Positions 19,760 to 30,480 of a DNA stretch of 64,000 nt are shown here, in pieces (positions within the stretch are counted from its first letter, which is position 1; every line of letters begins with the position of its first letter). The notes below the pieces were generated by a model. That model worked only from the letters and a program-made list of their open reading frames with translations. It had not been told where the DNA came from and did not search any database. The translations under genes were made by a program, and so were the position numbers. Source of the stretch: Bartonella sp. TP (lineage in GTDB: Bacteria > Pseudomonadota > Alphaproteobacteria > Rhizobiales > Rhizobiaceae); NCBI RefSeq assembly GCF_030406085.1, contig NZ_CP129002.1, positions 496,001 through 560,000 on the forward strand, given 5' to 3'.

Positions 19760-19776
19760 AATTTTGGAGCTATATC

Positions 19777-20178
19777 ATGGCAAGAGTTAAACGCGGCGTA
19801 ACGTCGCACGCAAAACACAAAAAAGTTTTAAAACAAGCTGCTGGCTTTTATGGCCGACGCAAAAATACCATACGCGCAGCAAAAGCAGCCGTAGATAGAG
19901 CCAAGCAATATGCCTATCGCGATAGAAAAAATAGAAAACGTACATTCCGTGCTCTATGGATTCAGCGCATCAACGCGGCATGCCGCGAGCATGGCCTGAG
20001 CTATGGTCGCTTTATCGATGGTTTAATCAAAGCTGGTATCGAGGTAGATCGCAAGCTACTTTCGCAATTGGCGATAGAAGAACCAGCAAGCTTTACAGCT
20101 TTGGTTAATAAATCCCGCGAAGCTCTAGCCTATCTAAAAGAGATAGATGAGTCTGCTTATAATGCGGTGGCGGCTTAA
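19777..20178 (+). CDS. rplT: Ribosomal protein bL20
   Basis: 133 residues, starting [18 protein letters not shown] and carrying [13 protein letters not shown] and [19 protein letters not shown]. It binds 23S rRNA early in 50S assembly and is the usual autoregulator of rpmI-rplT. The C-terminal tail is longer than the roughly 118 residues of many bacteria, as usual in alphaproteobacteria. Confidence 0.97.
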   Translation: MARVKRGVTSHAKHKKVLKQAAGFYGRRKNTIRAAKAAVDRAKQYAYRDRKNRKRTFRALWIQRINAACREHGLSYGRFIDGLIKAGIEVDRKLLSQLAIEEPASFTALVNKSREALAYLKEIDESAYNAVAA

Positions 20179-20209
20179 ACCCTACTCAGCAATATTATGA
20201 GATAGGGCT

Positions 20210-21253
20210 ATGGACAATATAAACGACCTAAAGACGCAATTGCTTAACCGCATAGAAGCTTGTAGCGAGCTTGCACAAGTAGAGCAACAAAAAATTGAGC
20301 TTTTAGGTCGCCAGGGCCAGGTTTCCAATTTGTTGAAACAACTGGGGCAAATGAGCCCGGCAGAGCGCCAGATTAACGGCCCAGTATTGAATGATTTAAA
20401 GAATCAGATAAATGCTGCGCTTGAAGCAAAGATGGCCTGGTTCAAAAATCAAGCAAAGCAAGAGCTCTTGGCCGCACAGCGAGTAGATATTAGCCTGCCA
20501 ATGCCGCCATTGCCTCTTACACAGGGCCGACTGCATCCTTTAACCAAAGTTATGGAAGAAGTGAATGCTATCTTCAGCAAAATGGGCTTTGACATCGCCG
20601 CTGGCAATGATATCGAAACGGATTATTACAATTTCACAGCGCTGAATTTTCCGCGGAATCATCCTGCACGTACAATGCATGACACGTTTTTTCTAAAAAC
20701 CAAGGACGCAAAGGGTAACCATAAATTATTGCGCACCCATACTTCGCCAGTACAAATTCACGCTATGCAATGCATGGAGCCGCCGTTGCGCATTATAATT
20801 CCTGGCAAGACTTACCGCATGGATTATGACGCCACCCACGCCCCGATGTTTCACCAGCTAGAAGGGTTGGTTATCGATAAACAAGCGAATATGGCAAATC
20901 TACGCTGGGTATTAGAGGAATTCTGCAAGCAATTTTTTGAAAGCCCAAACATCAAAATGCGCTTTCGTCCCTCTTTTTTCCCCTTTACCGAACCCTCAAT
21001 GGAGGTTGATATTAGCTGCACAAATGTCAACAATGGCCAGTGGCTAGAGATTCTTGGCTGCGGCATGGTGCACCCAAATGTGCTGCACAATGGCGGTCCA
21101 GCTTTTAGTAATTGCCAAGGCTTTGCGTGGGGCGTGGGCATTGAGCGCCTGGCCATGCTAAAATACGGCATTAGCGATTTACGCGCCTTTTTTGAAGCAG
21201 ATGTCGAATGGCTTAAGCATTATGGCTTCACAGCACAAGGTAAAATAGCATGA
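20210..21253 (+). CDS. pheS: Phenylalanyl-tRNA synthetase alpha subunit
   Basis: 347 residues, class II catalytic subunit of the (alpha-beta)2 enzyme that charges tRNA-Phe. An N-terminal coiled coil (about residues 1-90) is followed by the catalytic core: [16 protein letters not shown], motif 2 near HQLEGLVID, the Phe-binding segment SFFPFTEPS, and motif 3 [14 protein letters not shown]. The stop overlaps the pheT start (ATGA). Confidence 0.97.
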   Translation: MDNINDLKTQLLNRIEACSELAQVEQQKIELLGRQGQVSNLLKQLGQMSPAERQINGPVLNDLKNQINAALEAKMAWFKNQAKQELLAAQRVDISLPMPPLPLTQGRLHPLTKVMEEVNAIFSKMGFDIAAGNDIETDYYNFTALNFPRNHPARTMHDTFFLKTKDAKGNHKLLRTHTSPVQIHAMQCMEPPLRIIIPGKTYRMDYDATHAPMFHQLEGLVIDKQANMANLRWVLEEFCKQFFESPNIKMRFRPSFFPFTEPSMEVDISCTNVNNGQWLEILGCGMVHPNVLHNGGPAFSNCQGFAWGVGIERLAMLKYGISDLRAFFEADVEWLKHYGFTAQGKIA

Positions 21254-23520
21254 AGTTTACCCTTTCTTGGCTTAAAGAGCATTTAGAAACCGACCATAGA
21301 ATTGAGCAGATTGCAGAAGCACTCACCCAGCTTGGGCTAGAGGTAGAGAGCATTGATGACAAAGCCTATCTAGCACCCTTAAAAATCGCGCAGATAATCG
21401 AAGCCGCTCCGCATCCTAATGCCGATAAGCTGCAATTGCTGCAAGTAGATATTGGCGAGGGCAATCCCTTAAAAATCGTTTGCGGTGCAGCAAATGCTAG
21501 GGTGGGCCTTTGTGGCGTCTTGGCGCCGATCGGCACTTATTTACCGCATTTAGGGCTAACTATTCAACTTAGCAAAATTCGCGGCGAAACTAGCCATGGC
21601 ATGATGTGCTCTGCCGCAGAGCTTGGCTTGCCAAATGACAATGGCGGTATTTTAGAACTGCCAGCAGATGCGCCAATCGGCGAATCTTACGCGAATTATG
21701 CCAAATTAAACGACCCGGTAATAGAAATCTCCGTAACGCCGAATCGGTCCGATTGTACAAGCGTCCACGGCATAGCACGCGATTTGGCTGCTTTTGGCCT
21801 CGGCAAGTTAAAAGAACTAGCAAACCAGGCGATACCGGACTCTATTCAACAGCGGCTAAATGCGGCTGGCATAAAACCACAAAATAACATTCAAGATTGC
21901 TGCAATTATATCGCCCTCGATATCGGTGTACCAATAATAGCATTAAATGCCAATAAATTAAATGGCGATGTTGAGTCTGTTGAGCTCCAAGACGAAGAAG
22001 ATTTTAACGCGCCAAACGGAAAAACTTATAAATTACCGCCCAAAACTGTGGTGCTTAAGAGCAAAGACGGCATCGAAGCCGTCGGCGGTGTTACCGCTTC
22101 TATAAAACATGTTTTTGAACCAACTATGAACAATATATTACTCTGGAGCGAAGACTGGAACCAAGAACCAGTAGCAATAGCGGGGCGGTTATTAGGCATA
22201 AATAATGAGCAACGCTATCGCGCAGAGCGTGGCATCGATGGCGAGTTAATCCCCTATGCCTTTCAACAAGCACAACAAATTCTAGGCTGGCAAAGCAAAG
22301 AATTAGGGGGACCAAAAAACTCAACCCCCTTCTCAATTCCTTTTGACCCCGATTTAGTAAAACGTTTAACGAGCATAGAAATAGCACACGAAACAATGTA
22401 TGATATTCTACAAAAGCTCGGCTGCGCCAGAGAAGGCAAGCTTATAACAATCCCTAGCTGGCGCCATGACCTTCACCAACCCGTCGATTTAGTAGAAGAA
22501 ATTATACGCATCCATGGCCTGGGCAAGCTAGAACCACAGCCCCTACCTCCGGCACAGCCGCGAAAAGAAGGCCAGCCCCCTGTGGTTTTTGCCAAGCATT
22601 TGGACCTTAGCCGCCTGGTTAAACATGGTCTAGCCGCCTGCGGCTTTAGCGAAATCCTCTCCTGGTCCTTCATTAGCCATGAGCAAGCAAAAGCTTTTGG
22701 CGGCGGGGCAGAAGAGCTGCAATTGCTCAACCCCATCGCCGCAAATATGAGCGACATGCGGCCTTCATTACTGCCCGGCCTTATAAACACCGCAGTTAAT
22801 AGCGCTGCCCGTGGGCAAAAAGATGTGGCTTTATTTGAACTTTCGCATATTTACAAAAACACAAGCGAAAATGGGCAAGAATTATCTGTGGCTGCCTTGC
22901 GGCAAAATCAAGCAAAATTCGGCCAGCAAGCTAGGCATTGGCGCGGCAATGCTGGATTTGTTGATATTTTTGACGCTAAGCAGGACGCTATAAGCATTTT
23001 GGATCTTGCTGGCATCAATATAGATAAATTGAGTTTTGAACCCGAAGCGCCAAGTTTTTACCATCCAGGGCGCAGCGGTTTAATAAAATTAGGCCCCAAT
23101 GTACTAGGCCATTTTGGTGAGTTGCATCCGGATATTTGCGAACTCTTTGCGGTTAAAAACGCTCTTGTCATGTTTGAACTAGATTTAGAAACTATAGCAA
23201 AGCTAGCCAGCAATAAAAAAAATACCGCCTATACACCGCAATTACAGCAAAATATCTATCGTGATCTTGCCTTTGTGGTAGAAGAGAGCGTAGAAGCGGC
23301 AAAATTGCAAAAAGCGGCCGCAAATGCCGATAAATTAATTACCAAAATTAATGTTTTTGATGTTTTTACGGGCTCGCCAATCGAACCAGGCATGAAGTCT
23401 GTTGGACTAGAGCTAAAAATTAGCCCAGCCCAGCCGCTAGCTGCTGCACAGATTGAAGCTATCTGTAGCAAGGTAATAGAAGCCATATATAAACAAACTG
23501 GCGCGCAATTACGCTCATGA
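21250..23520 (+). CDS. pheT: Phenylalanyl-tRNA synthetase beta subunit with eroded editing domain
   Basis: 756 residues, shorter than the roughly 800 usual for Rhizobiales. Present: the tRNA-binding OB fold (about 39-150, with [18 protein letters not shown]), B5 and core domains, and the C-terminal anticodon-binding FDX-ACB domain (with [19 protein letters not shown]). The B3/B4 editing domain is damaged: the segment between GLGKLKEL (about 184-191) and [13 protein letters not shown] (about 198-210) lacks about 40 expected residues, and the usual MGGE of the editing site reads TASI at about 282-285. Aminoacylation should be intact; hydrolysis of Tyr-tRNA-Phe is probably lost. Confidence 0.95.
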   Translation: MKFTLSWLKEHLETDHRIEQIAEALTQLGLEVESIDDKAYLAPLKIAQIIEAAPHPNADKLQLLQVDIGEGNPLKIVCGAANARVGLCGVLAPIGTYLPHLGLTIQLSKIRGETSHGMMCSAAELGLPNDNGGILELPADAPIGESYANYAKLNDPVIEISVTPNRSDCTSVHGIARDLAAFGLGKLKELANQAIPDSIQQRLNAAGIKPQNNIQDCCNYIALDIGVPIIALNANKLNGDVESVELQDEEDFNAPNGKTYKLPPKTVVLKSKDGIEAVGGVTASIKHVFEPTMNNILLWSEDWNQEPVAIAGRLLGINNEQRYRAERGIDGELIPYAFQQAQQILGWQSKELGGPKNSTPFSIPFDPDLVKRLTSIEIAHETMYDILQKLGCAREGKLITIPSWRHDLHQPVDLVEEIIRIHGLGKLEPQPLPPAQPRKEGQPPVVFAKHLDLSRLVKHGLAACGFSEILSWSFISHEQAKAFGGGAEELQLLNPIAANMSDMRPSLLPGLINTAVNSAARGQKDVALFELSHIYKNTSENGQELSVAALRQNQAKFGQQARHWRGNAGFVDIFDAKQDAISILDLAGINIDKLSFEPEAPSFYHPGRSGLIKLGPNVLGHFGELHPDICELFAVKNALVMFELDLETIAKLASNKKNTAYTPQLQQNIYRDLAFVVEESVEAAKLQKAAANADKLITKINVFDVFTGSPIEPGMKSVGLELKISPAQPLAAAQIEAICSKVIEAIYKQTGAQLRS

Positions 23521-23522
23521 CT

Positions 23523-23558
23523 AAAAAAAAGGCTGCACCCGGAGTTAAAGAGTGCAGC
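23523..23558 (-). terminator. Hairpin with T-run on the minus strand, just after pheT
   Basis: Arms GCTGCAC (23532-23538) and GTGCAGC (23552-23558). Read on the minus strand the stem is followed by eight T (plus-strand A run 23523-23530), so it ends minus-strand transcripts arriving from dapE; on the plus strand it has no T-run. Confidence 0.55.
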
Positions 23559-23633
23559 AATTTAAAGTGATAAGAGAGTTAAAATGTTAAAAATAAACAT
23601 TTGAAATATAGCTAGCTTACATGCTCTTTCTCG

Positions 23634-23660
23634 AAAAAAGAGCCCCCGCATAGCGGGAGC
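23634..23660 (-). terminator. Rho-independent terminator of dapE
   Basis: GC-rich 8-bp stem with one G-U pair (arms 23642-23649 and 23653-23660, loop of three), followed on the minus strand by a T-run (plus-strand A run 23634-23639). About 107 nt beyond the dapE stop. The region 23661-23766 between it and dapE shows nothing else. Confidence 0.7.
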
Positions 23661-23766
23661 CAATAATGGAAAGATAATTGAATGATCTTCAAACAATAGA
23701 ACATATAGTTTCTAACTATATCCTAACTATTACTCTATACTAGTTTTATTACTTTGTCAAGCAATT

Positions 23767-24903
23767 TTATACAATTTGTAACAATTCTGTATAAACCTTT
23801 GTGAGAGCCTCTAACTCAGGCAATGGCACATTTTCATTGGGCTTATGCATAAGCCCACCGCACAGGCCAAACTCTACAACTGGGCAGTAATTTTTTATAA
23901 AACGCGCATCAGAAGTGCCGCCGCCAGTATCAAGCCGTGCACTAATTCCGGTAGTTTTTTTTATAATCTCTTGTAGCGTAGTGGCTAATTTCGGTTCTGG
24001 CAGTAAAAAACTCTCGCTCGCGCCATCTACCCAATCTAACTCTATATCTGGATCTTTTGGTAGGCTTTCCGCAATTCGCGCTTTTAAAGATTCGAGCGTC
24101 CATAAATCATTAAATCTAATGTTAAAGCGCGCAAATCCAAAAGCTGGTATAACATTATCCGAATTGCTTGACGAAACTAGTTGCGTAACCTCTAAATTGG
24201 AAGCTTGGAAATTTTCGCTGCCTTGATCTAACTGCAATGACAGCAATTTAGATATACAATTGGCAAGCTTATGCGCTCCATTAACAGCCAAATGCGGATA
24301 AGCGACATGGCCGCCCACGCCTTGCACATGCAAAACGCCATTCAAGCTACCACGCCGGCCAATCTTAATAGTGTCACCAAATTGCTCGCCGCAAGTGGGC
24401 TCGCCAACTAGCGCAAAGTCCCATTTTTCACCTTGCTGCGCCACATGCTGCAATAATTTAACCGTGCCGTCCAAAGCCGGGCCTTCTTCATCTGCCGTTA
24501 TAGCTAGAGAAATTGTGGCATCTATTTCGCCAGCGCGAGCCAAAGCCGAGATAAAGCAGGCTATAGCGCCCTTCATATCCTGCGCGCCGCGACCATAAAT
24601 CCTCCCGCCCTCAATAATACCAGAAAATGGCGCATGGCTCCAACTAGCAGGCGCGCCAGGCGACACTACGTCACTATGCCCAGAAAATAACAGATGCCGG
24701 CCCTTACCCCCAGGGCGGCTAGCATAAAGATTCGCCACAGCTTCGAATGGCAAATGCTGAATAGTAAAGCCCAGCGGCTCTAGGCACTCGGCTATAAATT
24801 GCTGTGCTCCCGCTTCGATTGGCGTAACCGAAGGACATCGCAATAATTCTTGTAGGACAAAAAGTGGATTTTTTAGCTCTTCTATAGTAATTTTATTTGA
24901 CAT
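23767..24903 (-). CDS. dapE: Succinyl-diaminopimelate desuccinylase
   Basis: 378 residues, M20 metallopeptidase family. It removes succinate from N-succinyl-LL-diaminopimelate in the lysine/peptidoglycan pathway, downstream of DapD, which is also in this window. Zinc-ligand motifs are clear: FSGHSDVV, GRGAQDMKG, TADEEGPA, VGEPTC and the C-terminal LMHKPNENV. Start codons of dapE and the divergent transporter are only 29 nt apart. Confidence 0.96.
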   Translation of the reverse strand: MSNKITIEELKNPLFVLQELLRCPSVTPIEAGAQQFIAECLEPLGFTIQHLPFEAVANLYASRPGGKGRHLLFSGHSDVVSPGAPASWSHAPFSGIIEGGRIYGRGAQDMKGAIACFISALARAGEIDATISLAITADEEGPALDGTVKLLQHVAQQGEKWDFALVGEPTCGEQFGDTIKIGRRGSLNGVLHVQGVGGHVAYPHLAVNGAHKLANCISKLLSLQLDQGSENFQASNLEVTQLVSSSNSDNVIPAFGFARFNIRFNDLWTLESLKARIAESLPKDPDIELDWVDGASESFLLPEPKLATTLQEIIKKTTGISARLDTGGGTSDARFIKNYCPVVEFGLCGGLMHKPNENVPLPELEALTKVYTELLQIV

Positions 24904-24932
24904 GTTACTCTTTACTCTTTTATATTAACATT

Positions 24933-26168
24933 ATGTACCGTAAAGTAGAATTTATCCTTATCACAATTCTAGGTAGTTTTATAGAGTTTTTTGACTTCAC
25001 TGTCTATAACTTTTTTTCAGCCCAGATTGCGGCGGCGATTTTTCCGCATAAAAGCGCCTATATTTCTATGCTACTTGCCTTTAGTATTTTTGCTTTGGGT
25101 TTTGTAATTCGCCCACTAGGCGGCATAATTCTGGGCTATATAGCAGATAAAAAAAGCCGTACTTTGGCACTATATTGGTCAATGATGTTAATGGCAGCAG
25201 CAAATTTGCTGCTATGTTGTCTACCAAGCTTCGCGATGATAGGCACAGCAGCGCCGGTATTACTGGTTTTGGCGCGCCTTTGCCAAGGCTTTGCTACTGG
25301 CGGTGAGTCAAGCGTGGCCTCTAGCTTACTAATCGAGGCTGGGTACAGGCCGGGGCTCTTTCTGAGTTTTCAATTTATGGCTCAAGGTTTGAGTAGCTTT
25401 TTGGGCGCTGCTTTTGCCGCGGGCCTAAACATCTGGCTTAGCCACCAGCAGCTCTATGATTGGGGCTGGCGCTTGCCATTTTTGGCAGGGCTGTGTCTAA
25501 CGCCCTTGGCGCTGATGCTGCGTCGCTATAGCTATATGCAGGCAGATAAACGCCCAGACACCACTGAAAAAACCCAATTAAAGCAATATTGGGGTCAGAT
25601 TTTCTTGAGCATTATGAGCATATTACCGACTAGCGTGGCGATTTACTGTATGGTATTTTATATGCCACATTTTTTAAATCAAATTGGCTTTAAGAATGCT
25701 GGCGCCAATTTTCTTATCACCAGCTATGCAGGTTTGTTTATGGCTTTTGGTGCGCTGCTGGGCGGCCTGTTTTGCGATAGGGTACAGCGACAAAAAGCGC
25801 TGATTGTTTATTTGCTCGGCGCAATTGCTGGCTTGGCCTATATCAGCTTTACTACTTTAGCAGCGGCCAATTCACTTTGCTTTATTAGCAGCTACCTACT
25901 CTGCGTAACCCATATTGGTATGCTGATGACGGTGAGCGGTTTATTTATTCTGCAGGTTTTTCCAACACAAATCAGAGCCAGGAGCAACGCTATATCCTAC
26001 TGCATTGGCGTGGCTCTTTTTGGCGGCACCACCAATATGGCTATAACCGCCCTGCAGCATTATTATCACAATAATTACATGGCCTTTTACTATTTATTGC
26101 TAGCACTCACCATAGGCGCCGTAGTCTTTCTTGTCTTTCCTAAAGCAGAGCCTTATGGCACCAAATAA
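24933..26168 (+). CDS. MFS transporter, metabolite:H+ symporter type
   Basis: 411 residues from the ATG at 24933 (a TTG at 24897 would overlap dapE). About twelve membrane segments. Features of the metabolite:H+ symporter (MHS) family: the first helix segment IEFFDFTVYNFFS, FVIRPLGGIILGYIADK between helices 2 and 3, and ARLCQGFATGGE in helix 4. Family members carry organic acids, proline/betaine or 2-oxoglutarate; the substrate here is unknown. The end overlaps the convergent DUF930 gene by 16 nt. Confidence 0.85.
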   Translation: MYRKVEFILITILGSFIEFFDFTVYNFFSAQIAAAIFPHKSAYISMLLAFSIFALGFVIRPLGGIILGYIADKKSRTLALYWSMMLMAAANLLLCCLPSFAMIGTAAPVLLVLARLCQGFATGGESSVASSLLIEAGYRPGLFLSFQFMAQGLSSFLGAAFAAGLNIWLSHQQLYDWGWRLPFLAGLCLTPLALMLRRYSYMQADKRPDTTEKTQLKQYWGQIFLSIMSILPTSVAIYCMVFYMPHFLNQIGFKNAGANFLITSYAGLFMAFGALLGGLFCDRVQRQKALIVYLLGAIAGLAYISFTTLAAANSLCFISSYLLCVTHIGMLMTVSGLFILQVFPTQIRARSNAISYCIGVALFGGTTNMAITALQHYYHNNYMAFYYLLLALTIGAVVFLVFPKAEPYGTK

Positions 26169-26551
26169 TGCGCGTCCCATTGGTCACGCGGGACTTTTTC
26201 GCCCAGACGATAATCAAATTTAACTATACCAAGATGATCTGCAGTACCTAAGCAGAAAAAGCTAAAATGGTACCATTTGCCGCGCGCCCGAAAAGCTGCA
26301 CCCTTAGCGTTTATAGTGTCTTTGGTCGTTATGGGGTCAGCAAAAGCATAGGCTATAGCTTTATCTGGCGAGAATTTGGTAGATTTTGCAATAGCTTCCA
26401 TCGCTTCGATATCACAGCGCTGCTCAAGCCGCGTTTGCGGGTCTAACCGCTTCAACTCTTCACGCAAAAGCGGGCTCATCGCATTAGCCACAGAGCCCGC
26501 AAGAAAAGAAGGCACTAAAATTACCATAGCATACCAAATTCTAACCTGCAT
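26153..26551 (-). CDS. DUF930 exported protein
   Basis: 132 residues. Signal sequence of about 24 residues ending SVANA. The mature part carries LDPQTRLEQRCDIEAM and later FFCLGTADHLGIVKFDYRLG, which match the DUF930 family confined largely to Rhizobiales. Two cysteines (ERCD-type and FFCLG) could form a periplasmic disulfide. Function unknown. Confidence 0.78.
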   Translation of the reverse strand: MQVRIWYAMVILVPSFLAGSVANAMSPLLREELKRLDPQTRLEQRCDIEAMEAIAKSTKFSPDKAIAYAFADPITTKDTINAKGAAFRARGKWYHFSFFCLGTADHLGIVKFDYRLGEKVPRDQWDAHYLVP

Positions 26552-26636
26552 AATTCTTCCTATAAACTAACTAAAACTTATCTAGTACTAGCAGATATAG
26601 AAACTGATGGCAAGGCTCAAAGCCACAAGAAATCGG

Positions 26637-26667
26637 CAAAACCCGAACAGCAGGCCCTATTTGCTGT
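26637..26667 (-). terminator. Weak hairpin terminator candidate after the LysM gene
   Basis: Arms ACAGCA (26647-26652) and TGCTGT (26662-26667), followed on the minus strand by a short GGGTTTT (A-run 26637-26640 on plus). Lies 20 nt beyond the BON-LysM stop. The stem is short. Confidence 0.35.
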
Positions 26668-26686
26668 CCAGGCTACTAGCCTTGTG

Positions 26687-27187
26687 CTATGCTGCGTCTA
26701 TATTTGGGATACGCAACATTTGACCCGGAAAAATATCGTCGGGCGAGCTTAGCATAGGCTTGTTGGCTTCAAAGATAACTTTATATTTGTCGCCATTGGC
26801 AGCGCCATAAACCGACTCTGCTATTTGCCATAGGCTATCACCACGCTTAACCTCATAAAATCGGCTGTTTTTTCCGCCCATGCTAGTATTATTGTTTTGC
26901 ACTTTGAGCTCACTAGCGTTAACATGAGAAATGCCTAGCAAATTGCCAACAGCCAGCACAGCTTTTTCTAACGATGCTTGGTCAGTTACCTCGCCGCTCA
27001 AAAGCGCCTTGTCGCCATCTACCTTTACATTAACATTTTCTGTACCGATATTATATTTGTCTAAATGCTTTTTAACATTATCTGCGACAACTTGTTGGCC
27101 TATATTCGAGGCTGCGCTTTTGGCTGTATCACCCATATCGTTTAAAAGCCTGTGCCCGGCTTCTTTCACAAAGTCAAATAGTCCCAT
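26687..27187 (-). CDS. BON-LysM protein (YgaU/Kbp type)
   Basis: 166 residues, no signal sequence. A BON domain (about residues 28-92, including VDGDKALLSGEVTD) is followed by a C-terminal LysM domain (about 110-162: YEVKRGDSLWQIAESVYG ... FPGQMLRIPN). This is the architecture of E. coli YgaU/Kbp, a cytoplasmic potassium-binding protein. The start has a strong AAGGAGAAAGAAG ribosome binding site. Confidence 0.88.
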   Translation of the reverse strand: MGLFDFVKEAGHRLLNDMGDTAKSAASNIGQQVVADNVKKHLDKYNIGTENVNVKVDGDKALLSGEVTDQASLEKAVLAVGNLLGISHVNASELKVQNNNTSMGGKNSRFYEVKRGDSLWQIAESVYGAANGDKYKVIFEANKPMLSSPDDIFPGQMLRIPNIDAA

Positions 27188-27252
27188 CTTCTTTCTCCTT
27201 ATTCTGTATTTAGCTAATTAACTAAAACGCCTTACAGCCCTAGGAGTTGCTA

Positions 27253-28386
27253 TTAAAGATGAGTAAAAAATTCTCGCATACGATTGAAAAACCCAGAGCT
27301 TGTAGGGCTATTTTCGCTCTTCGACAATTTTTCAAATTGTTGCAAGAGCTCGCGCTGCTTGGCATTAAGGTTTTGCGGCGTTTCAATCTGAAGCAGAATG
27401 TACAAATCGCCGTAGCCAGATTTTTGCAAAACCGGCATACCCTCGCCGCTCAGGCGTAGTTTTTTGCCATTTTGTGCGCCAACAGGTATCTTTACCTCAT
27501 GCTGCTTGCCGCTAAGGCTAGTAACGCTAATAGTGCCGCCCAGTGCCGCCTTGGTCATGCTAATTGGCACGCGACAATATAAATCGGCATTTTCTCGCTG
27601 GAATAGCTCATGCTCTTTTACCGTTAGAAAAATATATAAATCACCACTTGGCCCACCAAAAAGCCCTGCTTCGCCCTCATTGCTAAGCCGCAACCGCGTA
27701 TCCGTGTCTACACCTTTTGGAATGCGCACATTAATCTGGCGATGTTTTTCTACCCGGCCAGCACCGCCGCATTTCTTGCATGGATTTGCCACAATTTCTC
27801 CGCGGCCATGGCAAGTAGAACAAGTGCGCTCTATGGCAAAAAAGCCCTGCCTTATCCGCTCGCGGCCAGCACCATGGCATTGCGGGCAGGTCTGCGGCGC
27901 TGTGCCATCTTGCGCTCCCGAGCCATTGCATTCGTCGCATTGCGTGGCCGCTTTAATGTCAATTTGCTTTTCTAGCCCACTATAGGCCTCGGCCAGGCTG
28001 ATAGTCATATTATAGCGCAGATCAGAGCCGCGCTGGCGTGGGTCGGCCTGGGCCGACATGCCCCCCCCCATAATATCGCCAAACATGTCGCTGAAAATAT
28101 CGGCAAAGCCACCAAAAGGGCTGCCCCCCATATCGCCAAACGGATTCTGCCCACCGGCGCCTCCTGCAAAAGCGTCATGGCCATAGCGGTCATAAGCGGC
28201 GCGTTTTTGTGGGTCGCGCAATATTTCATAGGCTTCGCCTAATTCTTTGAATTTTTGTTCTGCCTCGATATTACCCGGATTTTTATCGGGGTGATACTGC
28301 ATGGCTAATTTGCGAAATGCAGTTTTTATTGTTTTATCGTCGCAATCGCGAGCTACACCTAATACTTCGTAATAATCTATTTTCAT
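27253..28386 (-). CDS. dnaJ: Chaperone DnaJ
   Basis: 377 residues, type I Hsp40. J-domain with HPD in [10 protein letters not shown], a Gly/Phe-rich linker (about 75-115), four zinc motifs [24 protein letters not shown] and CKKCGGAG, then the client-binding C-terminal domains. It delivers clients to DnaK and stimulates its ATPase. A run of nine G on the coding strand (plus-strand C run 28061-28069) encodes Gly in the linker; frame intact. Lies 65 nt downstream of dnaK, with a GC-rich imperfect hairpin between them. Confidence 0.97.
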   Translation of the reverse strand: MKIDYYEVLGVARDCDDKTIKTAFRKLAMQYHPDKNPGNIEAEQKFKELGEAYEILRDPQKRAAYDRYGHDAFAGGAGGQNPFGDMGGSPFGGFADIFSDMFGDIMGGGMSAQADPRQRGSDLRYNMTISLAEAYSGLEKQIDIKAATQCDECNGSGAQDGTAPQTCPQCHGAGRERIRQGFFAIERTCSTCHGRGEIVANPCKKCGGAGRVEKHRQINVRIPKGVDTDTRLRLSNEGEAGLFGGPSGDLYIFLTVKEHELFQRENADLYCRVPISMTKAALGGTISVTSLSGKQHEVKIPVGAQNGKKLRLSGEGMPVLQKSGYGDLYILLQIETPQNLNAKQRELLQQFEKLSKSENSPTSSGFFNRMREFFTHL

Positions 28387-28451
28387 TTTCTATCTAAGGG
28401 TAAAATGAAGGGGCAGCAGGGAGACCACGCCCCCCGCTGCAGTTAATTTTA

Positions 28452-30353
28452 TTATTTTTTATGGTCTACTTCTTCAAACTCAGCATCCACTACATCTTTT
28501 GGATTGTCATGAGCATGCCCAGCATCGCCATGTGCCTCTGCATTCGCCTTGCTAGATTCGTAGATAGCTTGGCCCAGCTTCATACTAGCTTGCTCAAGTT
28601 CTGCGGTTTTGCTAGCAATCTTATCTACATTATCCGATTGTAGCGCTTCTTGCAATTCAGAAATTGCAGTTTTAATCGCTTCTCTATCTTCTTCGCCCAG
28701 CTTTTCACCATGCTCTTTTAATGATTTTTCGCTAGAATGGACCAAGGATTCACCGTGATTTCTTGCCTCAACCAACGCTTTGCGCTGCTTATCTGCCTCG
28801 GCATTTTGCTCGGCATCCTTTACCATTTTTTGAATATCGGCTTCTGACAAGCCACCAGAAGCCTGGATTTGCACCTGATGCTCCTTGCCTGTGCCCTTAT
28901 CTTTTGCCGAGACATTTACTATACCATTAGCGTCGATATCAAAGGTAACCTCGATTTGCGGCACGCCGCGCGGTGCTGGCGCAATTCCCACCAGGTCAAA
29001 CTGTGCCAAAAGCTTATTGTCCGCAGCCATTTCGCGCTCGCCCTGCGATACACGAATCGTAACTGCCGACTGGCTATCTTCTGCGGTAGAGAAAGTTTGC
29101 GATTTTTTCGTTGGTATCGTCGTATTGCGCTCAATAAGCCGGGTAAACACCCCGCCCAAAGTTTCAATACCCAAAGAAAGCGGCGTAACGTCAAGCAACA
29201 ACACGTCCTTAACATCACCCTGTAGCACACCAGCCTGAATTGCTGCACCCATGGCCACAACTTCGTCTGGATTCACGCCCTTATGCGCTTCTTTGCCAAA
29301 AAATTTATTAACCACTTCTTGGATTTTTGGCATACGCGTCATACCGCCCACTAGCACCACTTCGGAAATTTCGCTAGCGCTTAGGCCAGCGTCCTTCAGT
29401 GCGGCTTTGCACGGCTCAATCGTACGCTGTACTAAATCTTCTACTAAAGATTCAAACTTTGCCCGTGTTAGCTTAAGTGTTAAATGCTTAGGTCCACTAG
29501 CATCAGCTGTAATGAAGGGCAGGTTGATTTCGGTTTGGGCCGCGCTGGAAAGCTCTATTTTCGCTTTTTCCGCAGCTTCTTTTAATCTTTGCAAAGCCAA
29601 TTTGTCGCTTTTTAGATCAATACCTTGCTCTTTTTTGAACTCATCCGCAAGATAGCTAACCAAGCGCATATCAAAATCTTCACCACCCAAGAAAGTGTCA
29701 CCATTGGTAGATTTAACCTCAAACACACCATCGCCAATTTCCAAAACAGAAACGTCAAAAGTACCGCCGCCTAAATCATATACAGCTATAGTTTTGCCGT
29801 CTTTTTTGTCCAGACCATAGGCCAGGGCCGCCGCCGTTGGCTCGTTGATAATACGTAGCACTTCCAGACCAGCGATTTTACCCGCATCTTTGGTGGCTTG
29901 GCGCTGCGCGTCGTTAAAATAGGCTGGTACGGTGATAACTGCTTGGCTAACTTTTTCGCCCAGATAAGATTCGGCAGTTTCTTTCATTTTTTGTAGCGTC
30001 ATAGCAGAAATTTGCGAGGGCGAATATTTCTTGCCAGCCACTTCTACCCAAGCATCGCCATTGTCGCCTTTTTCTATTTTATACGGTACTAGCTCTTTGT
30101 CTTTCTTAACCGCGGCATCTTCAAAACGGCGGCCGATAAGGCGCTTAACCGCAAAGATTGTACCTGCTGGATTGGTTACTGCTTGTCTTTTTGCGGGCTG
30201 CCCTACCAAACGCTCGCCATTGTCGGTAAAGGCCACGATGGAAGGCGTAGTACGCGCGCCTTCCGCGTTTTCTATAACCTTAGCGCTGCCACCGTCCATC
30301 ACCGCCACACAAGAATTTGTGGTTCCTAAATCTATACCTATAACTTTTGCCAT
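28452..30353 (-). CDS. dnaK: Chaperone DnaK (Hsp70)
   Basis: 633 residues. Starts [20 protein letters not shown]; the ATPase domain contains [12 protein letters not shown] and [10 protein letters not shown], the linker is [13 protein letters not shown], and the substrate-binding domain and lid follow, ending in an acidic tail. With DnaJ (next gene) and GrpE (at 40.3 kb) it forms the main folding chaperone. Expression is probably under RpoH, see the promoter upstream. Confidence 0.98.
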   Translation of the reverse strand: MAKVIGIDLGTTNSCVAVMDGGSAKVIENAEGARTTPSIVAFTDNGERLVGQPAKRQAVTNPAGTIFAVKRLIGRRFEDAAVKKDKELVPYKIEKGDNGDAWVEVAGKKYSPSQISAMTLQKMKETAESYLGEKVSQAVITVPAYFNDAQRQATKDAGKIAGLEVLRIINEPTAAALAYGLDKKDGKTIAVYDLGGGTFDVSVLEIGDGVFEVKSTNGDTFLGGEDFDMRLVSYLADEFKKEQGIDLKSDKLALQRLKEAAEKAKIELSSAAQTEINLPFITADASGPKHLTLKLTRAKFESLVEDLVQRTIEPCKAALKDAGLSASEISEVVLVGGMTRMPKIQEVVNKFFGKEAHKGVNPDEVVAMGAAIQAGVLQGDVKDVLLLDVTPLSLGIETLGGVFTRLIERNTTIPTKKSQTFSTAEDSQSAVTIRVSQGEREMAADNKLLAQFDLVGIAPAPRGVPQIEVTFDIDANGIVNVSAKDKGTGKEHQVQIQASGGLSEADIQKMVKDAEQNAEADKQRKALVEARNHGESLVHSSEKSLKEHGEKLGEEDREAIKTAISELQEALQSDNVDKIASKTAELEQASMKLGQAIYESSKANAEAHGDAGHAHDNPKDVVDAEFEEVDHKK

Positions 30354-30392
30354 TAAATACCCCCATATAGTCGGCTTTATTCATTAAAATTT

Positions 30393-30421
30393 ATATAAGC
30401 ATGGGCAAACCCCTCTGCAAG
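30393..30421 (-). promoter_or_regulatory. RpoH (heat-shock sigma-32) promoter of dnaK
   Basis: On the minus strand CTTG (30418-30421) is followed after 18 nt by CTTATAT (30393-30399). This fits the alphaproteobacterial RpoH consensus CTTG-N17/18-CYTATNT exactly. It is 40 nt upstream of the dnaK ATG. Confidence 0.75.
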
Positions 30422-30480
30422 TTGAAAGCCTAACTTATTGCAGATTTATTTACCTTTTGCGCTTACACTCAGCAGCCGAA

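Noticed and set aside
23541-23600. TTAA-rich stretch after pheT as a second CtrA site
   Set aside because: Spacing between TTAA halves is 4 nt; does not match.
29251-29655. Plus-strand frames within dnaK
   Set aside because: Shadow of the highly conserved dnaK gene.
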